Shown one piece after another: positions 5,788-7,487 of a stretch of 7,487 nucleotides of DNA (within the stretch, counting starts at the first letter, position 1; each line of letters begins with the position of its first letter). Both the position numbers and the translations under genes were made by a program. The DNA is taken from assembly GCA_003819975.1 (NCBI GenBank), contig RPPU01000218.1, positions 1-7,487 of the forward strand, read 5' to 3'. The notes beneath the pieces are model-generated. The model was not told the origin of the DNA, made no database searches, and saw nothing but the letters and a program-made list of their open reading frames with translations. The stretch is from Desulfobacteraceae bacterium. GTDB taxonomy: Bacteria > Desulfobacterota > DSM-4660 > Desulfatiglandales > HGW-15.

Positions 5788-6258
5788 TCATTCCTCCTTG
5801 AATGAAATGGAATTCGTTTGTGGGTTGTCTTCGGTTTTAAGTTCAGATGTTTTGGAGGCCCGGCATTTTTTACACAGGCCGACAAACTCCAGACGGTGAC
5901 TGATAATGCCGGATTCATTTGCGTTTTTCAGATAATGCCGGAGATCGGTCAGGGCCTGGTCAGCCGAATCGATCGTGGAATCTTCGAGCCGGCCGCAATG
6001 CATGCAGGTCAAGTGATAATGGTCATGGGTTTCTCCGTCAAAGCGCATTTGGGGCCTGCCCGGTTCCAGCTTGCGGATCAGCCCTCTGCCGGCAAGTATA
6101 TCCAGATTGCGATAAATCGTCGCCAGGCTGATTTTGGGCATTCTTTTACGGACCCGGGCGAAAATGTCATCGACGGTAGGGTGCGAGCGGTCTTTCTTGA
6201 CCTCTTCCAGGATGACCATGCGCTGATGGGTCATGCGAAATTTATTTTTATCCCGCAA
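5788..6258 (-). CDS. perR: PerR-type peroxide-sensing Fur-family repressor, probable TTG start
   Basis: A 156-residue metal-dependent repressor. Counted from the TTG start, a winged-helix domain (about 8-75) carries the recognition helix [12 protein letters not shown], followed by the dimer and metal domain. C85, C88, C129 and C132 form the structural zinc site. H26, D74, H80, H82 and D93 align with H37, D85, H91, H93 and D104 of Bacillus subtilis PerR, the Fe/Mn site whose histidines are oxidised by peroxide. Aspartate at the D85 position is the PerR rather than Fur state. R50 aligns with N61 of that PerR, where Fur proteins have arginine, so its operator preference may be Fur-like. The frame is open to an ATG at 6327, but that start has no ribosome site and would put a Fur-like operator inside the gene. 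AAGGGG 6 bases before TTG 6258 makes that the better start. It is co-transcribed with rbr. The lysine- and glutamate-rich tail (about 133-156) has no recognised role. Confidence 0.9.
   Translation of the reverse strand: MRDKNKFRMTHQRMVILEEVKKDRSHPTVDDIFARVRKRMPKISLATIYRNLDILAGRGLIRKLEPGRPQMRFDGETHDHYHLTCMHCGRLEDSTIDSADQALTDLRHYLKNANESGIISHRLEFVGLCKKCRASKTSELKTEDNPQTNSISFKEE
5793..5799 (-). promoter_or_regulatory. Strong ribosome binding site that decides the rbr start
   Basis: AAGGAGG on the minus strand lies within the last codons of perR. It is 7 bases from ATG 5785 but 1 base from the alternative ATG 5791, so it supports the shorter rubrerythrin reading. It also suggests that rbr is translated efficiently, perhaps coupled to the end of perR. 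Confidence 0.85.
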
Positions 6259-6264
6259 TTTTAA

Positions 6265-6270
6265 CCCCTT
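6265..6270 (-). promoter_or_regulatory. Ribosome binding site supporting the TTG start of perR
   Basis: AAGGGG on the minus strand lies 6 bases from TTG 6258, and no comparable site precedes the in-frame ATG at 6327. Using the TTG gives a protein of ordinary Fur-family length with a short N-terminal extension before the MTHQRMVIL helix. Confidence 0.65.
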
Positions 6271-6272
6271 AT

Positions 6273-6287
6273 CAATAACGATTATCT
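6273..6287 (-). promoter_or_regulatory. Fur-like operator in front of perR-rbr (autoregulation)
   Basis: The minus strand reads AGATAATCGTTATTG. It fits the 7-1-7 Fur box TGATAATNATTATCA at 10 of 14 half-site positions, against 9 of 14 for the PerR box TTATAATNATTATAA. The better half-site, AGATAAT, has the Fur-type G at position 2. The site starts 2 bases upstream of the AAGGGG ribosome site, a natural place for the regulator to repress itself and rbr. This is a hand comparison, not a scored search. Confidence 0.6.
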
Positions 6288-6289
6288 CA
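6281..6289 (-). promoter_or_regulatory. Candidate extended -10 promoter of perR-rbr
   Basis: The minus strand reads TGAGATAAT: TGN followed by GATAAT, 5 of 6 matches to TATAAT. Its last six bases lie in the Fur-like operator, so bound regulator would cover the promoter. No good -35 box is visible 16-18 bases upstream. A start near 6274 would leave a leader of about 16 bases to TTG 6258. Confidence 0.35.
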
Positions 6290-6326
6290 TTACTCCGAAT
6301 AAGTCCGCGGATCTCTTTATTCCACA

Positions 6327-6412
6327 TCCGATATTCGATTTTATCGTTGGGCCTTTGCGTTACCGGACCTTACCTTCATTATTCGACATTCGGAGTTCGA
6401 TATTCGATATTC
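6327..6412. repeat. Two patches of a degenerate TTCGATA heptamer repeat
   Basis: From 6382 to 6412 the plus strand runs TTCGACA, TTCGGAG, TTCGATA, TTCGATA, TTC, with TTCG recurring exactly every 7 bases. A second patch at 6327-6340 (TCCGATA, TTCGATT) has the same period. The phrase resembles the ATTCGATATTCGATATTC-type intergenic repeats I recall from many environmental bacterial genomes; this was not verified. It lies between rbr-like 6462 and perR, and the discarded ATG of perR falls at its edge. Confidence 0.55.
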
Positions 6413-6461
6413 TCTTTTTCTTCTTCTTTATCCTTCCGCCTTTTTACCCTATGCCCCGCCT

Positions 6462-6956
6462 TTACAGTACTTTGCTAAAAGCTTTGGCTTTGGACTGACA
6501 CACCGGGCAAGTGTCGGGCGCTTCGTTTTCGCAAGTATAACCGCACACGGAGCAAACATAATAATCGGACGCTTTTTGGTTGCCGAGGTTATCCAGCGCT
6601 TTTTGATAAAGGGCGGCATGGATCTTTTCGACTTCATTGGCATAAGTAAAAGAGCGTTCCGCGGCTTTGGCGCCTTCGGCTTTGGCCGCGTCGATCATGG
6701 CGGGATACATGCTCTTGAATTCATGGGTTTCACCCGCGATCGCTTCTTTCAGGTTTTCAGCGGTTTTATTGATGCCGTTCATGGCTTTGAGGTGGGCATG
6801 GGCATGCACGGTTTCCGCTTCGGCCGCGGCGCGAAAAAGCTTGGCAGCCTGCGGAAAACCTTCGGCATCGGCTTGTTTGGCAAACGCCAGGTATTTGCGA
6901 TTGGCCTGGGATTCACCGGCAAAAGCCTCTTTCAAGTTTTGATCGGTCTTACTCAT
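6462..6956 (-). CDS. Short rubrerythrin-family peroxide reductase with C-terminal rubredoxin-like domain
   Basis: A 164-residue diiron protein of the shorter rubrerythrin type found in many anaerobes and archaea, expected to reduce hydrogen peroxide in the cytoplasm. Residues 1-128 form the ferritin-like bundle with diiron ligand candidates E15, E48, H51, E76, E79, E110 and H113. A compact rubredoxin-like module follows with C135, C138, C150 and C153 (CSVCGY...CPVC). Compared with the other rubrerythrin in the window it lacks about 25 residues, mainly in the interdomain linker and C-terminal part, and differs throughout, so it is not a recent duplicate. AGGAGG (6971-6966), 9 bases from ATG 6956, gives a strong start. 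A Fur-like operator lies about 60 bases upstream. No terminator follows its stop, so transcripts may read through the 203-base spacer into perR. Its physiological reductant is unknown. Confidence 0.94.
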   Translation of the reverse strand: MSKTDQNLKEAFAGESQANRKYLAFAKQADAEGFPQAAKLFRAAAEAETVHAHAHLKAMNGINKTAENLKEAIAGETHEFKSMYPAMIDAAKAEGAKAAERSFTYANEVEKIHAALYQKALDNLGNQKASDYYVCSVCGYTCENEAPDTCPVCQSKAKAFSKVL

Positions 6957-7016
6957 GTTATTAATCCTCCTGATATTTTTAATTCTATGTTATTCCATAT
7001 CAAAATTTATTAATAA

Positions 7017-7033
7017 TGATAATTGTTCTTATC
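7017..7033 (-). promoter_or_regulatory. Fur-like operator upstream of the short rubrerythrin gene
   Basis: On the plus strand TGATAAT at 7017-7023 is a perfect Fur half-site, and the overlapping GATAA-TTGTTC-TTATC at 7018-7033 is an exact 5-bp dyad. The second 7-1-7 half-site (TAAGAAC) matches only 4 of 7. It resembles the operator before perR, which suggests that both units answer to the same regulator. The distance to ATG 6956 is about 60 bases. Confidence 0.55.
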
Positions 7034-7056
7034 TGAATTTTTTTAAATAGGGTAAA
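7028..7056 (-). promoter_or_regulatory. Candidate sigma-70 promoter of the short rubrerythrin gene
   Basis: On the minus strand TTTACC (7056-7051) and GATAAG (7033-7028) stand 17 bases apart, each matching 4 of 6 consensus positions. The -10 element is part of the Fur-like operator, the expected layout for repression. A start near 7021 gives a leader of about 65 bases. Confidence 0.35.
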
Positions 7057-7088
7057 ACCCGTATTTTTAGGATAGGCGCACCCTATTT
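7045..7088. repeat. 9-bp inverted repeat with a nested small hairpin
   Basis: AAATAGGGT (7045-7053) and ACCCTATTT (7080-7088) are exact inverted copies 26 bases apart. Inside, GGGTAAAACCC (7050-7060) can form a competing 4-bp stem using the same left arm. It lies just upstream of the candidate promoter and could be a protein-binding dyad or a remnant repeat. Its function is not known. Confidence 0.4.
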
Positions 7089-7202
7089 CAATCCATGGGA
7101 TAAATCCGGATTATTTGTTGGGAGGTTATATTCCGCAGATCCATTAGTTATGAACAAAATAAAATAAAATCGAATTTATTGATTATTTTAGCAATGACAC
7201 TT

Positions 7203-7225
7203 ATTCCGGCAATCTAGGCCGGAAT
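7203..7225. terminator. GC-cored hairpin after the right-edge gene
   Basis: ATTCCGGC and GCCGGAAT form a perfect 8-bp stem with a 7-base loop, 41 bases after the stop of the partial gene. The T-rich tail (TTATGTTTTT) is on the plus-strand side. In the gene's own direction no U-tract follows, so as a terminator for that gene it is incomplete. It may be a rho-assisted end, a stability hairpin or a chance dyad. Confidence 0.35.
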
Positions 7226-7266
7226 TTATGTTTTTATGATCCTGGTTTTTGGGATAAAAAAAACAT

Positions 7267-7487
7267 TCAGGATTCGAGTTTGGGGATTTCTTTGGCCGCA
7301 TTGTTGCGGAATTGGTCTTGGAGATCGGGATCCGGTATGCTGAGGGTGATATCATTGATTAATTCAACCGCGCGTTCAACCGGAACGGTTTTAACGGTCA
7401 GTCCCATCGCGTTTATGGCATCATCCACCAATAATTCACCCATGGGCCCGATCATTTGCACCAATATGCGTTTAAGGTTTTTAAAAA
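7267..7487 (-). CDS. C-terminal 72 codons of an unrecognised protein, 5' part beyond the right edge
   Basis: The minus-strand frame stops at TGA 7269-7267 and is still open at the right edge, reading FKNLKRILVQMIGPMGELLV and onward. A TTG at 7464 has no ribosome site and continues an open frame, so this is the tail of a longer gene rather than a small one. The sequence suggests a small helical domain: a hydrophobic IGPMGELLVDDAI segment, a middle stretch around VKTVPVERAVELINDI, and a charged end. The IGPM-LV pattern faintly recalls the short helical domain found at the C-termini of some serine/threonine kinases and related regulators, but I cannot assign it. It runs in the same direction as the oxygen-defence genes, 310 bases upstream of them. 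Confidence 0.7.
   Translation of the reverse strand, partial: FKNLKRILVQMIGPMGELLVDDAINAMGLTVKTVPVERAVELINDITLSIPDPDLQDQFRNNAAKEIPKLES

Larger units (their letters stand above)
6957..7266. other. 310-base AT-rich control region without a gene
   Basis: No open frame with a ribosome site is present; ATG 7150, for example, stops after five codons. The stretch holds the rbr-like ribosome site (6966-6971), a Fur-like operator, a candidate promoter, a 9-bp inverted repeat with a smaller nested hairpin, a 10-bp palindrome AATCCGGATT (7103-7112) and a GC-cored hairpin (7203-7225). Its density of dyads suggests regulation of the short rubrerythrin gene and an end signal for the gene entering from the right. 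Confidence 0.7.

Noticed and set aside
5237..5899. Plus-strand 220-codon frame
   Set aside because: It is antisense to rubrerythrin and the end of perR, both of which are certain.
6327..6412. Heptamer repeats as a CRISPR array
   Set aside because: The unit is 7 bases with no spacers, and there is no cas gene.
6576..7013. Plus-strand 145-codon frame
   Set aside because: It is antisense to the short rubrerythrin gene.
1..7487. tRNA, rRNA, insertion sequence or phage genes
   Set aside because: I saw no cloverleaf, ribosomal RNA segment, transposase, integrase or phage-like frame on either strand.

Overview
The window is a compact oxygen and peroxide defence region from an anaerobic, Gram-negative-like bacterium of roughly 50% GC. 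All eight protein-coding genes lie on the minus strand, so transcription runs from high to low coordinates. The gene set is the reductive detoxification kit of strict anaerobes: two rubrerythrins, thiol peroxidase, two-centre desulfoferrodoxin and a flavodiiron oxidase, with no catalase or superoxide dismutase. Desulfobacterota or a comparable uncultured anaerobic lineage fits best. That placement rests on gene content, a candidate sigma-54 promoter and the style of the intergenic repeats, and is only an inference.

In transcription order: (a) 7487-7267, the 3' end of an unrecognised gene entering from the right edge. (b) 7266-6957, a 310-base AT-rich control region with several inverted repeats and a Fur-like operator overlapping a candidate promoter. 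(c) 6956-6462, a short rubrerythrin. (d) 6461-6259, a spacer with two patches of a degenerate TTCGATA heptamer repeat and a second Fur-like operator. (e) 6258-5788, a PerR-type Fur-family regulator, followed after 2 bases by (f) a full-length rubrerythrin, 5785-5210. (g) A hairpin and then thiol peroxidase, 5130-4612. (h) A 259-base spacer of palindromic repeats and a short AT-rich dyad. (i) Desulfoferrodoxin, 4352-3978, and 4 bases later the flavodiiron protein, 3973-2789. (j) A hairpin terminator, a candidate sigma-54 promoter, and the first 858 codons of a very large cytoplasmic GAF/PAS sensor that runs off the left edge.

The parts cover successive reactive species. The flavodiiron protein reduces O2 to water, desulfoferrodoxin reduces superoxide to peroxide, and the rubrerythrins and thiol peroxidase remove peroxide. 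The regulator carries all five PerR metal-site residues, so it probably senses peroxide. At the recognition-helix position that separates PerR boxes from Fur boxes it has the Fur-type arginine, and the two operator-like sites read more like Fur boxes than PerR boxes. No separate rubredoxin gene is present, so the electron donor for several of these enzymes must be encoded elsewhere.

I see no wholly undescribed system here. The points most worth checking are the PerR/Fur hybrid regulator and its operators, the overlapping terminator and promoter before tpx, the candidate sigma-54 promoter of the sensor, and the clustered palindromic repeats.
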